From Phycisphaerales bacterium (lineage in GTDB: Bacteria > Planctomycetota > Phycisphaerae > Phycisphaerales > UBA1924), in assembly GCA_028289195.1 (NCBI GenBank), contig JANQQR010000003.1, forward strand, positions 1 to 64,000: 64,000 nucleotides of DNA, given 5' to 3'. The position numbers were made by a program, and so were the translations under genes. The stretch's first letter is position 1. Every line of letters begins with the position of its first letter. The notes under the pieces are model-generated. The model was not told where the DNA came from, made no database searches, and saw nothing but the letters and a program-made list of their open reading frames with translations. Positions 35,705 to 45,080 of the stretch are shown piece after piece.

Positions 35705-36727
35705 TCACGCGCCCGGAGCGTTGCCCGACGCCTGCAGCGCCAGCCAGCACTGATGGGCCAGGTAGAGCGCATACACCGTCAGCAGCAGCCCGCCCTCGAT
35801 GCGGCTGACCCGCCCGCTCCGGGTCCGGCTCATGACCAGCAGCATCATCGCGAAGCCGACCATGACTCCGAGCGATTCCAACGCCCCCGGGGGCACCGGC
35901 ACCGGCGAGACCGCCGCGCTCATGCCGAACACGAAGAACACGTTGAAGATGTTCGAGCCGACGATGTTGCCCACCGCCATGTCGACCTGGCCCTTGCGGA
36001 TTGCGACCAGGGCCGTGGCGAGTTCGGGGAGACTCGTCCCGATGGCCACGATGGTCAGGCCGACGATCTCGCTCGGCACGCCGAGGCTCAGGGCGATTCC
36101 CACGGCGCCCTCGCGCCCCAGCACGCCGCCGATCGTCAGCACCGCCAGGCCGCCGATGAACAGCAGCCACGCTCGGGGAAGGGAGCGCTGGCGGTCGGCG
36201 CCGCTGACCTCCTCGACGGCGCCCGTGTAGGTCGCCATGCCGGCCCGCTCGCGCAGGGCGATCGCGATCGTGCCCCACGTGTAGACGAGCAGCAGCACGA
36301 GCAGCGCAAGCCCCTCGGGGCGCGCGAACCCGTTCTCGCCCTCGACGTGCGGCGGGGTGTAGGCGATCACCGCCATGATCACCATCGCCCCGACCATGAT
36401 CGGGACCTCGCGACGGATCAGCCCGGCGTGCACCGTCAGCGGCTTGAGGAACGCGGCGACGCCGAGGATCAGCCCGACGTTGCAGATGTTCGAGCCGACG
36501 ATGTTGCCGTAGACCAGCTCCCCGTCGCCCTTGAACGCCGCGATGACGTTGAACGCCAGCTCCGGCGCCGAGGTCCCGAACGCGACGACCGTGAGCCCGA
36601 CGATGAGCGCGCTGATCCCGCAGCGATAGGCGATGGTGACCGCCCCGCGCACGAGCACGTCGCCGCCCCATCCCAGCAGGATGAGCCCGGCGGCGAGCAG
36701 AAGGATGTCGAAGAACGTGCCTTGCAT
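35705..36727 (-). CDS. Na+/Ca2+ exchanger (CaCA family)
   Basis: A 340-residue antiporter with the two inverted alpha-repeats of the CaCA family: FGTSAPELAFNVIAAFKGDG with GNIVGSNICNVGLILG, and GTSLPELATALVAIRKGQ with GNIVGSNIFNVFFVFG. The conserved acidic residues of both repeats (the Glu of each PEL) and the GNxxGSN motifs are intact. About ten membrane segments. It probably exports Ca2+ in exchange for Na+, like bacterial YrbG. It starts 18 bases after the purB stop, so the two may be co-transcribed. Confidence 0.92.
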   Translation of the reverse strand: MQGTFFDILLLAAGLILLGWGGDVLVRGAVTIAYRCGISALIVGLTVVAFGTSAPELAFNVIAAFKGDGELVYGNIVGSNICNVGLILGVAAFLKPLTVHAGLIRREVPIMVGAMVIMAVIAYTPPHVEGENGFARPEGLALLVLLLVYTWGTIAIALRERAGMATYTGAVEEVSGADRQRSLPRAWLLFIGGLAVLTIGGVLGREGAVGIALSLGVPSEIVGLTIVAIGTSLPELATALVAIRKGQVDMAVGNIVGSNIFNVFFVFGMSAAVSPVPVPPGALESLGVMVGFAMMLLVMSRTRSGRVSRIEGGLLLTVYALYLAHQCWLALQASGNAPGA

Positions 36728-36745
36728 CGAGCCGCGGGGCCCTTC

Positions 36746-38236
36746 CTAGACCTTGGGTTCGCTCGATTCCAGGTCCGCCAGACGCGCCCGGTAGCGCTCG
36801 CGGATCTCCGACGCGACCTCCGCCTCGAACCGGTCGACCTGCTGCGGCGCCAGCCCGACGTAGGCGGTTGGATCGAGGGCGGCATCGAAGTCGACGCCCT
36901 CGAGCAGGGGCTCGGCGCGAAGACGCTCCAGCAGGTCGCTCGGCTTGCCGTGCGTCTTGACCTCCAGCGCCGCGCCCTGCGCGTGGGCGCGGATGGCTTC
37001 GTGGACTTCCTGGCGATCGCGACCCAGCCTCGCGGCTTCGAGCATCAGGCGTTCGCTGGCGAGGAAGGGCATCTCGACCTCGAGATTCCTGCGCACCGCG
37101 CCCTCGTGGACGACGAGGCCCGAGGCGACGTTGTGCATCAGGTCGAGCACGCCGTCGAGCGCGAGGAAGGCCTCGGAGATCGCCAGGCGCCGGTTCGCCG
37201 AGTCGTCGAGCGTGCGCTCGAGCCACTGGGTTGCCGCGGTGTCGAGCGCGTTCTGGGCGAGGCTCATCACGAATCGTGCCAGCGACGTGGCCCGCTCGCA
37301 GCGCATCGGGTTGCGCTTGTAGGGCATGGCGCTCGAGCCGATCTGCTGGGAGCCGAACGGCTCGTCGAGTTCCTTGGCCCCGCACAGCAGGCGGATGTCG
37401 GTCGCGATCTTGTGCAGGGCGCTGGCACACGAGGCCAGATCACTGAGCACGAAGGCGTCGGTCACCCGCGGGTAGGTCTGCCCGGTTGCGGCGAGCAGGT
37501 CGGAGGCGTCCCAGCCCAGCGCGCGGGCGACGCGCTCTTCGAGCTCTCGCACCTTTTCTGCATCGCCGTCGAACAGCCCCAGGAACGACGCCTGCGTGCC
37601 CGTCGCGCCCTTTATCCCGCGCAGTCGCAGGGAGCCCAGCGTGAACTCGAGTCTCTCGAGGCACAGGGCGAGATCGGTCGCCCACATCGCGGCACGCTTG
37701 CCGACCGTCGTGGGCTGCGCCGCCTGGTAGTGGGTCTTGGCCAGGCATGGCGTCGCGCGGTGGGTGATCGCGAAGTCTGTCAGTGCCAGCACGAGCTTGG
37801 CGCACTTGGCGCACACCAGATCCAGCGCCTCGGCGATCAGCGGGATCTCGGTGTTGCAGTTGATGTCCTGGCTCGTCGCCCCCAGGTGGATGATGGGCCG
37901 GGCCCCGGGGGCCGCGTCGCCGTAGGCGTAGACGTGGGCCATGACATCGTGGCGCAGGCGGCGCTCGTGCTCGTCGGCGCGGGCGATGTCTTCCGGCGTG
38001 ATGTCCTGCGCCGCGCGCAGCGCCTCGACCTGTTCCTTCGTGACCGGGAGCCCCAGTTCGTGCTGCGCCTCGGCGAGCGCGAGCCAGATCGCCCGCCAGG
38101 CCTCGAACTTCCGGCGCGCCGACCAGATCCGCTGCATGCGTGCCGACGCGTAGCGTCCCTCGAGCGGGGACCGATAGCCCTCGATCGCAGCATCCGGGGT
38201 CTGGCGATCGGGGTCGCTGGAGAGTGGTGTGGTCAT
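36746..38236 (-). CDS. purB: adenylosuccinate lyase
   Basis: A 496-residue enzyme of purine synthesis, splitting fumarate from SAICAR and adenylosuccinate. The superfamily signature is GSSAMPYKRNPMRCE. Other features are YRSPLEGRYAS near the N-terminus, HLGATSQDINCNTE and KTHYQAAQPTTVGKRAAMWA. The N-terminus resembles the eukaryote-like PurB subgroup. The start MTTPLSSD at 38236 is just upstream of the conserved start of the domain. It is divergent from the sigma factor gene, with about 105 bases between. Confidence 0.93.
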   Translation of the reverse strand: MTTPLSSDPDRQTPDAAIEGYRSPLEGRYASARMQRIWSARRKFEAWRAIWLALAEAQHELGLPVTKEQVEALRAAQDITPEDIARADEHERRLRHDVMAHVYAYGDAAPGARPIIHLGATSQDINCNTEIPLIAEALDLVCAKCAKLVLALTDFAITHRATPCLAKTHYQAAQPTTVGKRAAMWATDLALCLERLEFTLGSLRLRGIKGATGTQASFLGLFDGDAEKVRELEERVARALGWDASDLLAATGQTYPRVTDAFVLSDLASCASALHKIATDIRLLCGAKELDEPFGSQQIGSSAMPYKRNPMRCERATSLARFVMSLAQNALDTAATQWLERTLDDSANRRLAISEAFLALDGVLDLMHNVASGLVVHEGAVRRNLEVEMPFLASERLMLEAARLGRDRQEVHEAIRAHAQGAALEVKTHGKPSDLLERLRAEPLLEGVDFDAALDPTAYVGLAPQQVDRFEAEVASEIRERYRARLADLESSEPKV

Positions 38237-38341
38237 CGTTCCTCGGGCGCAGACGCCGGGCGGACGTGCTCCTGAGATCCGCAATTGGACGATCCGCCCG
38301 ACCCACGCAATCGTATCGCAGCCCGAGGACGGCGTTGTGCC

Positions 38342-39088
38342 ATGCGCGAAGACCGATCGAACCCCGAACAGATCGAGCCCGGTGAGCGACCCGACGACCG
38401 CTTCGAATATGAGCGGGCGCGGGAGGCGACGCTCCTGGCCGCCTACGACAGCGGAGACGCCACGGCCCTCACCGAGCTCCTCCAGATGAACGAGGACCGC
38501 GTCTTCGCCGTCTGCCGGCGGATGGCGCCCAGCGTCGAAGACGCCCGCGATCTGTGCCAGGAGACGTTCGTCAAGGCGATCCAGGGCCTGTCCGGGTTCA
38601 ATCGCGAGGCCAGGCTCTCGACCTGGATCACGCGGATCGCGATCAACGTGTGCCTGACCGACCGGCGTCGTCGCGGCATCCGTCAGATGGCCAGCCTGGA
38701 CGCCCCGGGGGCCGGTGGGGGGGCCGGGGGAGGCGAGCCCGGCCAAGGCCTGGGCGCGGGAACGCCCGATGCCCGGGAACCCCGGCCCGAGGAACGCGTC
38801 GAATCCGACGAGGCGAGGGAACGCCTCGCCCGTGCGATGCGGGTCCTCGACCCGGCGCAACGCGCGATCCTGATCCTGCGCGACGGCCAGGACCTGGACT
38901 ACGCTGCGATCGCCGAGGTCCTGGGCGTGCCCGCGGGCACGGTCAAGAGCCGGATCTTCCGCGCACGCGTGGCCCTGCGCAAACAGCTCGACGAGATCGA
39001 GCGATCGCAGCGGGACGCCGGGCGCGGAGAGGAAGGCGCAGAGCCGCCGGATTCCCAGGCGGCAGGTCTCGTGAGGGGTTCACGATGA
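38342..39088 (+). CDS. ECF-type sigma-70 family RNA polymerase sigma factor
   Basis: A 248-residue sigma factor. Region 2 is at about residues 55-125 (EDARDLCQETFVKAIQGLSGFNREARLSTWITRIAINVCLTDRRRR), written here as the core of the -10-binding region; region 4 is at about 165-225 (LDPAQRAILILRDGQDLDYAAIAEVLGV, GTVKSRIFRARVAL). A Gly/Pro-rich linker of about 35 residues joins them. The stop overlaps the next gene (ATGA), a membrane protein that is the likely anti-sigma factor. The start MREDRS is chosen over an in-frame codon at 38285 near the purB side. Confidence 0.9.
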   Translation: MREDRSNPEQIEPGERPDDRFEYERAREATLLAAYDSGDATALTELLQMNEDRVFAVCRRMAPSVEDARDLCQETFVKAIQGLSGFNREARLSTWITRIAINVCLTDRRRRGIRQMASLDAPGAGGGAGGGEPGQGLGAGTPDAREPRPEERVESDEARERLARAMRVLDPAQRAILILRDGQDLDYAAIAEVLGVPAGTVKSRIFRARVALRKQLDEIERSQRDAGRGEEGAEPPDSQAAGLVRGSR

Positions 39089-40266
39089 GCGAAGGACGAC
39101 AGGACAACAAGGCTCCCGGGTCCGGCCCGCCGGGCCAGGGCGCCCTGCCGAGCGAGGAGCGGATGCTCGACTATGTCGAGGGCACGCTCTCCCCCGATGA
39201 ACGCCGCCGGTTCGAGGCGGAGATCGAGCGTCATCCCAAGCTGGTGGCCAGGCTCGCGGTGCTCCGGCGTGATCGCGACGCGCTCCGAGCGATGCTCCGC
39301 GATGATCGCGCCGCGACGCCCCACGGCATCGCCGAGGGCGCGATCGCCAGCGCCGAGCGTGAGGGGCTCGTCGGATCTGAGGTCGAGGAGCGGGGCGGTG
39401 CGCCTGCGGGTGTGCGGCGCTGGGCTGTTCCCTCGGCGATCGCTGCGGCGGTCCTGCTGGCGATCGGCGCGGCGCTGCTGTTCCGGGGCCATCAGCCGCT
39501 CTCTGACGCCGAGCTTGCCGCCGCCGACACGGAGCCCTCCTGGCGCATCGACGTGCCCGAAGACGAGGTCACCGTCCGTCGCGACGACATCGAGCTTCCC
39601 CATATCCCCGGCACCGAGCGGCTCATCTCTCCTCCAAGAGTCGCCGATGCCGCGGGCGATGGGGCTTCCACCGGCGCTCAGCGGCAGGAGGCCGACGAGG
39701 TCGAGTCGCTGCTGGCTTCGGGAGGACCGCGCGATCCGGGTGGCATCGACTGGGCTGCGGTGCTCGACGCCGATCGCCCCGGCGCGACGGTGCGCGAAGC
39801 CGCGACGCTCGCGATGCTCGAGAACGTGCGCCTGGTCGTGCCGTCGGACGACCCGCGCGTCTGGCTGCCGCAGCGGTCGACGGTGCTGGGCACACCGGAC
39901 CTCGGCCCGGATCGCGAGCGCATCGCGCCCACGTCCCCGGGCGAGATGAACACTCGGGGCGAGCGCGAGTTCTCGATCGAGATCGTCGTGCGCCTGGACG
40001 AGGAGCTCACCGCGCTCCAGGACCGCCTGTTCGAGCTGCGATCGAAGTACGAGCGCGGCGAGGGTTCGGTGGGCAGCGCCTACTTCGAGCCGGTCGCCAG
40101 CGGGGAGGCCCAGGCGAACCCCGGCGAGACCGGGAGCGCCGCCGGACGCCCGGTTGTGCTCCCGTCGCGCGACGTGGACCACATCCTGTGGTGGTCGAAG
40201 CCGACGCCCGACTGGATCCCCTATGTCTCGATCAGGATTCCGGTCGTGGTCACGCCCGCCCGGTGA
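39085..40266 (+). CDS. putative membrane anti-sigma factor
   Basis: A 393-residue single-pass membrane protein. The N-terminal cytoplasmic part (about residues 20-75, SEERMLDYVEGTLSPDERRRFEAEIERHP) resembles the anti-sigma fold that includes zinc-finger anti-sigma factors, but the Cys residues of the zinc site are absent. A membrane segment lies at about 112-132 (VPSAIAAAVLLAIGAALLF). The outer part is unlike known sensors and contains WRIDVPEDEVTVRRDDIELP. Start-stop overlap with the ECF sigma factor supports a sigma/anti-sigma pair. Confidence 0.78.
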   Translation: MSEGRQDNKAPGSGPPGQGALPSEERMLDYVEGTLSPDERRRFEAEIERHPKLVARLAVLRRDRDALRAMLRDDRAATPHGIAEGAIASAEREGLVGSEVEERGGAPAGVRRWAVPSAIAAAVLLAIGAALLFRGHQPLSDAELAAADTEPSWRIDVPEDEVTVRRDDIELPHIPGTERLISPPRVADAAGDGASTGAQRQEADEVESLLASGGPRDPGGIDWAAVLDADRPGATVREAATLAMLENVRLVVPSDDPRVWLPQRSTVLGTPDLGPDRERIAPTSPGEMNTRGEREFSIEIVVRLDEELTALQDRLFELRSKYERGEGSVGSAYFEPVASGEAQANPGETGSAAGRPVVLPSRDVDHILWWSKPTPDWIPYVSIRIPVVVTPAR

Positions 40267-40489
40267 GCGACCGGGTCCGGGCGAGCGCCAGCGCTATCCA
40301 GGGCATGATGATGAGCGTGGCGAGCGCCGCGAGGCGGTGTGTGTCCAGGCTGGCCAGCGAGCCGGAGTCGACGGCGCGATAGAGCGCGCCCAGGCCGCAC
40401 GCGGCTGTGACGGCTGAGATAAGCAGCAGCGTCACGCGTCGTGCGCTGGTCCAGTTCCGGGCCCAGCCCGGCCACGATGTGTGCAGCAA
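40250..40489 (-). CDS. small membrane protein, TTG start
   Basis: A 79-residue protein with two hydrophobic segments (RRVTLLLISAVTAACGLGALY and HRLAALATLIIMPWIALALA). A TTG at 40489 is preceded by GGAGAGAGAC, a good ribosome-binding site. The last 17 bases overlap the 3' end of the anti-sigma gene on the other strand. Codon ends are mostly G or C but the overlap with the anti-sigma frame weakens this as evidence. Function unknown; no close family recognised. Confidence 0.5.
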   Translation of the reverse strand: MLHTSWPGWARNWTSARRVTLLLISAVTAACGLGALYRAVDSGSLASLDTHRLAALATLIIMPWIALALARTRSLTGRA

Positions 40490-40643
40490 GTCTCTCTCCG
40501 TACTCTGACGACTCGCGACGCCGTCGGGTGCCGCAACGCGAACGGCGTGCCCGGTTGAGGGGTCCCGAGAACGCGGGCGGGGAGCATATCGCCGCGCAGA
40601 AGGTGCGCCGCGGGGCGCGGTTGTGAGCCGGCTGGGCGCTGGG

Positions 40644-40649
40644 TATCGT
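40644..40649 (+). promoter_or_regulatory. putative -10 box (TATCGT) of bamA
   Basis: TATCGT lies 9 bases upstream of an in-frame GTG at 40659. A GTG at 40623 lies upstream of this hexamer and would not be included in the transcript. Confidence 0.3.
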
Positions 40650-40658
40650 CCGCTCTCC

Positions 40659-43169
40659 GTGCTGCAAGGAGAGCATTCTTGGCGACGAGAGGGGCGCACC
40701 GGGCGGCGCGTCTCGCGCGCGGGACCGTGCGTGGTCGCTGCGCTGCGGGTGCTCGTGCTTGCGATGCTCGCGTGCGCGCCGGTGGGTGCGCGGGCGCAGG
40801 ACTCTGAGGTTCCGGTCGGCGGCGACGTCCGCGCCTATGAAGGGCGGCGGATCATCGATGTCCGCGTCGAGGGCCTGGAGCGCGTCGACACGCAGCTGGC
40901 CCGCAACCAGATCCGGACGCAACCGGGAACGCCGCTGGAGTGGGACACGGTCCTGGAGGACCTGCGCCGGCTCGAGCGCCTCGGTGAGTTCCGCGACATC
41001 CGCGCCGACCTCCGGATCGACGAGGACCCGGTGACGAATCCTCGCCTGGATGTCGTTGTTGTGTTCGTCCTCGAGGAAGCGCCGATCGTGCAGGACGTGG
41101 TCGTCGTCGGGAACCGACAGGTCACCGACGACGACATCCGCGAGGTGCTCGCCGGGGTGGTCACGCTCATCCGCGGGGTGCCCATCGACGAGTTCCAGAT
41201 CGGCAGCGCCCAGCGCCTCATCGAGGACCTGTACCGCGACAAGGGGTACTTCCAGGTCCAGGTTCTCGTCGATCAGAGCGAGCTCGACGACGCCGGCGTG
41301 ATCGCCTTCAGGGTGCGCGAGGGCGAGAGGATCAAGATCACGTCGATCCGCCTCGACGGCGTCGAGTCGTTCCCCAGGGGGCAGGTCCGCAACGTCATCC
41401 GGATCAAGAAGGCGGGGCTGTTCTCGAAGGGCCCCATCGACGAGGAGACGCTCGACGGCGATGTCAGCTCGATCATCGCCTTCTACGCCGACCGGGGCTA
41501 CCTCGACACCCGCGCCGCCTGGTCGCTCACACCGAGCCCGAACGGTCGCGAGGCGATCGTGACCTTTCTTGTGCAGGAAGGACCGCTGTACACCCTGCGG
41601 GGCGTCGAGGTGGACTTCGACGACGGCACGCCGGGAGGCGGCGTCGGTGTCGAGCGTGTGCTCGACCGCAAGCAGATCGAGGGCCTCCTGACGATCAAGC
41701 GGGGCGAGGTGTTCAGCCAGCGCGGGATCCAGCAGGCCGCGGTCGGGATTGAGCGGGCGCTGCGCCAGATGGGTTACGCCGACGCGCGCGTCGCCCAGCC
41801 GGTCGTCCGGCGCGACCCGGTCGACCCGCTCGTCGACGTGACTCTCATCGTGCGCGAGGGCGAGCGCTTCCGGACGGGCATGGTGTACATCCAGGGCAAC
41901 ACGCTCACGCAGCAGAAGGTGATCCGGCGCCAGCTCGACATCGAGCCCGACCGCTGGCTCGACGCCACCGCCGCCGATGAGACGCAGGACCGGCTGCGCC
42001 AATCGCGTCTGTTCGACAACATCGTCAACCCGCCGAAGGTCACGATCCAACCCGAGGACCCGGCGAACCCCGGCTACCGCGACGTGCTGATCGAGGTCGA
42101 AGAAACCGCGACCGGCTCGATCAGCTTCGGCGCTTCGATCGGCAGCGATGCCGGCGTGGCCGGCTCGATCGGTCTGAGCCAGCGGAACTTCGACATCGGC
42201 GACGTCCCGGACTCGTGGGACGAGTTCTTCCGCGGGCGCGCCTTCCGCGGCGCCGGGCAGACGTTCAATCTCTCGCTCCAGCCGGGCAACGAGGTGTCGA
42301 ACTACTCGATCTCGCTGGCCGAGCCGGCGATCTTCGATTCGTCGTACTCGCTGCGCGGCAGCCTCTACTTCAGGCAGCGCGACTTCACCGAGTTCGACCA
42401 GGAGGCCTTCGGCACACGCATCGCCCTCGGGCGCCGCTTCGGCACCCGGTGGCGGGGCGGGTTCAATCTGCGGGCCGAGTCGGTCGACATCTCGGAGATC
42501 AGCGAGGACTCCGCCGTCGATTTCTTCGAGATCGAGGGCCAGAACACCACGACCGGGATCGGATTCGGGATGAACCGCTCGACGCTGGGCGCCGGGTTCA
42601 GGCCGACCCGGGGCACCGTGACCGACATCGAGGTCGAGCAGGTGGGCGCGCTGGGCGGGGACTTCGACTTCACCAAGATCACCTTCGATCACACCGCGTA
42701 CTTCCCGGTCTGGGAGGACTTCCTGGGGCGCAAAACGGTCGTCTCGGTGAAGGGGCGCATCGGGTGGATCCCCCAGGACGACGAGGCGCCGGTATTCGAG
42801 CGGTTCTTCCTCGGCGGCCGGACCTTCCGGGGCTTCGACTTCCGCGGTGTCGGCCCCAACGGGGTCGACCAGGACGGTAACCCCACCGACGACAAGGTCG
42901 GCGACGACTGGCTGGCGTTCCTGGGCGCGCAGGTCGAGCGTCCGCTGTTCCGCGATGTCATCGCCGTCGTCGGGTTCGTGGACTCGGGCACGATCACCAA
43001 CGACCCGGGCTTCGAAGACTGGCGCGTGAGTGTCGGGGTTGGGATTCGCCTCTACATCCCGCAGATCGGCCCGGCGCCGCTGGCGTTCGACTTCGGCTTC
43101 CCCATCGTGAAGGAAGACGACGACGAAGAGCGCCTGTTCAGCTTCAGCATCGACCTTCCGTTCAATTGA
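40659..43169 (+). CDS. bamA: outer membrane assembly factor BamA
   Basis: A protein of about 836 residues that inserts beta-barrel proteins into the outer membrane. After a signal peptide ending near GARAQ come five POTRA domains, each with a DxG..-type strand and a helix (ERLGEFRDIRADL, LIEDLYRDKGYFQVQV, FYADRGYLDTRA, GIERALRQMGYADARV, RLRQSRLFDNIV). The C-terminal beta-barrel starts at about residue 470 and includes FFLGGRTFRGFDFRG, matching the RGF motif of barrel loop 6, and ends in the beta signal SFSIDLPFN. The start is uncertain: GTG at 40659 or 40623. First gene of the lipid A cluster. Confidence 0.9.
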   Translation: MLQGEHSWRREGRTGRRVSRAGPCVVAALRVLVLAMLACAPVGARAQDSEVPVGGDVRAYEGRRIIDVRVEGLERVDTQLARNQIRTQPGTPLEWDTVLEDLRRLERLGEFRDIRADLRIDEDPVTNPRLDVVVVFVLEEAPIVQDVVVVGNRQVTDDDIREVLAGVVTLIRGVPIDEFQIGSAQRLIEDLYRDKGYFQVQVLVDQSELDDAGVIAFRVREGERIKITSIRLDGVESFPRGQVRNVIRIKKAGLFSKGPIDEETLDGDVSSIIAFYADRGYLDTRAAWSLTPSPNGREAIVTFLVQEGPLYTLRGVEVDFDDGTPGGGVGVERVLDRKQIEGLLTIKRGEVFSQRGIQQAAVGIERALRQMGYADARVAQPVVRRDPVDPLVDVTLIVREGERFRTGMVYIQGNTLTQQKVIRRQLDIEPDRWLDATAADETQDRLRQSRLFDNIVNPPKVTIQPEDPANPGYRDVLIEVEETATGSISFGASIGSDAGVAGSIGLSQRNFDIGDVPDSWDEFFRGRAFRGAGQTFNLSLQPGNEVSNYSISLAEPAIFDSSYSLRGSLYFRQRDFTEFDQEAFGTRIALGRRFGTRWRGGFNLRAESVDISEISEDSAVDFFEIEGQNTTTGIGFGMNRSTLGAGFRPTRGTVTDIEVEQVGALGGDFDFTKITFDHTAYFPVWEDFLGRKTVVSVKGRIGWIPQDDEAPVFERFFLGGRTFRGFDFRGVGPNGVDQDGNPTDDKVGDDWLAFLGAQVERPLFRDVIAVVGFVDSGTITNDPGFEDWRVSVGVGIRLYIPQIGPAPLAFDFGFPIVKEDDDEERLFSFSIDLPFN

Positions 43170-43201
43170 TCCCGTTCGAAGGTGCGGGCGGGCGCGTCGG
43201 G

Positions 43202-43207
43202 TATGAT
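43202..43207 (+). promoter_or_regulatory. putative -10 box (TATGAT) of ompH
   Basis: TATGAT lies 59 bases upstream of the ompH ATG, in the spacer after bamA. It would give a leader with GGAG before the start. No clear -35 element. Confidence 0.35.
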
Positions 43208-43266
43208 CGGGCGGGTAGTTGCCGCTCCCGCGCCCGGCGAGGAGCGGACCAGAACGGAGCCAGTCA

Positions 43267-43890
43267 ATGACGAAAGAGACATTCTGGCGGGCCAGCGCGC
43301 TCGTCGTCGCAATAGCCGCGGTCGCGGGGATCTGGCGCATGGGCGTCGAGCAGGCGGTCGCCCAGCAGGGCGCTGAATCGTGCTGCGTCGGAACGATCGA
43401 TCTCAACGGCATCCTCGCCCAGCTCGACGAGCGCCTGGATCGCGAGGCCGAACTCCAGGCCTTCATCACCGAGCGCGAAGATGCGCTGCGCTCGATGGGC
43501 GAGCGGATCCAGGAGCTCGAGGCCGACCTCGAGATCCTCCCGCCCAACGGGGACGACTGGCGCACCAAGCGCGAGGAGATCCTCCGCGAGCGGGCCCGGA
43601 CGCGCATGGAGCGCGAGCTCTCGAGCGCCCTGGCCGAAGAGAAGCAGACCCTGATGCAGCTCGAGCTGTTCGCCAAGATCAATGATGCCGCCGCCCGCTA
43701 CGCGGCGCAGAACGGCATCTCGCTCGTGATCGCCGACGACAGCAGCATGCAGATCCCGGCGCCCCAGACGCCCGAGCAGCTCCGCCAGGCGCAGCAGCTC
43801 ATCCTGTCGCGCCGGATCATCCATCGCGGCGAGACGACCAACATCTCCGACGACGTGGCCCGCCAGATGAACGTGGAGTACTCGCAGTAA
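43267..43890 (+). CDS. OmpH/Skp family periplasmic chaperone
   Basis: A 207-residue protein of the OmpH/Skp family. An N-terminal signal peptide or anchor (about residues 9-33) precedes the strand [14 protein letters not shown] and a long charged coiled coil (about 65-125, [34 protein letters not shown]), then [19 protein letters not shown]. Skp chaperones hold unfolded outer-membrane proteins on their way to BamA. Position between bamA and lpxD is the classic arrangement. ACGGAG stands 8 bases before the ATG. Confidence 0.87.
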   Translation: MTKETFWRASALVVAIAAVAGIWRMGVEQAVAQQGAESCCVGTIDLNGILAQLDERLDREAELQAFITEREDALRSMGERIQELEADLEILPPNGDDWRTKREEILRERARTRMERELSSALAEEKQTLMQLELFAKINDAAARYAAQNGISLVIADDSSMQIPAPQTPEQLRQAQQLILSRRIIHRGETTNISDDVARQMNVEYSQ

Positions 43891-43892
43891 TC

Positions 43893-44984
43893 ATGGCTGC
43901 CACGGACGCACCGGCCCAGACCGGCGCCGCGCCGACGTTCCGTTCCGGGCCGCTCGCCGAGCTGCTCGGGGCCGAGCTCCGCGGCTCGCCGGACGTGACG
44001 CTCAACGGGCTCGCCACGCTCGAGCATGCAGGCCCGACCTGCCTCTCGTTCGTGCGCGACGCCAAGTACCTCGTCAAGTGGATGGACAGCGACTGCGGCG
44101 CTGCGCTCGTCACCCGCTCGGTGATCGAGGGTTCGACGGATCTGCGCGTCACCGAACTCGGCGATCGCGCGATGCTCATCGTCGACGATGCCGACCTGGC
44201 GCTGATCACGATGCTCCAGGCGATCGCGGTGAAGATTGATCGGCCCGAGGGCGTCCACGAGAGCGCGGTGATCGACCCCAGCGCCAAGATCGGCGCGGGC
44301 GTGCGGATCGGCGCGCAGGTGTCGATCGGGCCCGACTGCGAGCTCGGCGACGGCGTCGTGCTCCACGCGGGCGTCCGTCTCGGCTCGGGAGTCCGACTAG
44401 GGGAAAGCACCGAATTGCGCCCCAACGTCGTCGTCATGGACGGGTGCTTCATCGGGCGGGGCTGCCTGCTCCACCCCGGCGTCGTGATCGGCGCCGACGG
44501 ATTCGGGTTCCGGCCTAAGCCCGACGGCACCGGGCTCATCAAGATCCCTCACGCGGGCCACGTCGAGATTGGCGACGACGTCGAGATCGGCGCCAACTCC
44601 TGCATCGACAGGGGCAAGTTCGGGCCGACGATCATCGGCAGCGGCTGCAAGCTCGACAATCACGTCCAGATCGCCCACAACGTGGTTGTCGGCGAATGCT
44701 CGATCATCTGCGGCCAGACCGGGATCGCCGGCTCTGTCACCATCGGCAAGGGCGTCACGATCGCCGGGCACTGCGGCATCGCCGACCAGCTCACGATTGG
44801 CGACGGTGCCATCATCGCCGCCAAGGCGGGCCTGATGAGCAACGTGGGCCCCGGAGAGACCTGGTTCGGGTACCCCGCTCGCCCGGCCAGCAAGGCCATG
44901 CGAAACTTCGCGGCGCTCGATCGCCTGGGCGAACTCATGCCCCAGATCAGGCGTCTACTGCGGGGCGAAACAGGCGGCCGATAG
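43893..44984 (+). CDS. lpxD: UDP-3-O-acylglucosamine N-acyltransferase
   Basis: A 363-residue LpxD, which transfers a hydroxyacyl chain from ACP to UDP-3-O-acyl-glucosamine in lipid A synthesis. The N-terminal uridine-binding domain (residues 20-110) is followed by a left-handed beta helix of hexapeptide repeats ([25 protein letters not shown]) and a C-terminal helix. The catalytic histidine is in [14 protein letters not shown]. It starts 3 bases after the ompH stop, so translation is probably coupled. Confidence 0.94.
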   Translation: MAATDAPAQTGAAPTFRSGPLAELLGAELRGSPDVTLNGLATLEHAGPTCLSFVRDAKYLVKWMDSDCGAALVTRSVIEGSTDLRVTELGDRAMLIVDDADLALITMLQAIAVKIDRPEGVHESAVIDPSAKIGAGVRIGAQVSIGPDCELGDGVVLHAGVRLGSGVRLGESTELRPNVVVMDGCFIGRGCLLHPGVVIGADGFGFRPKPDGTGLIKIPHAGHVEIGDDVEIGANSCIDRGKFGPTIIGSGCKLDNHVQIAHNVVVGECSIICGQTGIAGSVTIGKGVTIAGHCGIADQLTIGDGAIIAAKAGLMSNVGPGETWFGYPARPASKAMRNFAALDRLGELMPQIRRLLRGETGGR

Positions 44985-45064
44985 ACCAATTCGGCCCACA
45001 GGCCCCGCCGGCTCGCTCCCGGCCCGGCCCATGCGCAAGAACGGCGGAGTGCCCCACAGCAGGC

Positions 45065-45070
45065 TAGGAT
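45065..45070 (+). promoter_or_regulatory. possible -10 box (TAGGAT) of lpxC/fabZ
   Basis: TAGGAT overlaps an ATG at 45069 and lies 10 bases before the ATG at 45081. If used, translation would begin at 45081. The spacing is slightly longer than in the other cases, so this is weak. Confidence 0.25.
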
Positions 45071-45080
45071 GGCCCCTTCT

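Noticed and set aside
40221..43682. Open frame of about 1150 codons on the minus strand opposite bamA
   Set aside because: It shadows bamA and ompH, which are certain; composition is Arg/Asp/Val-rich without motifs.
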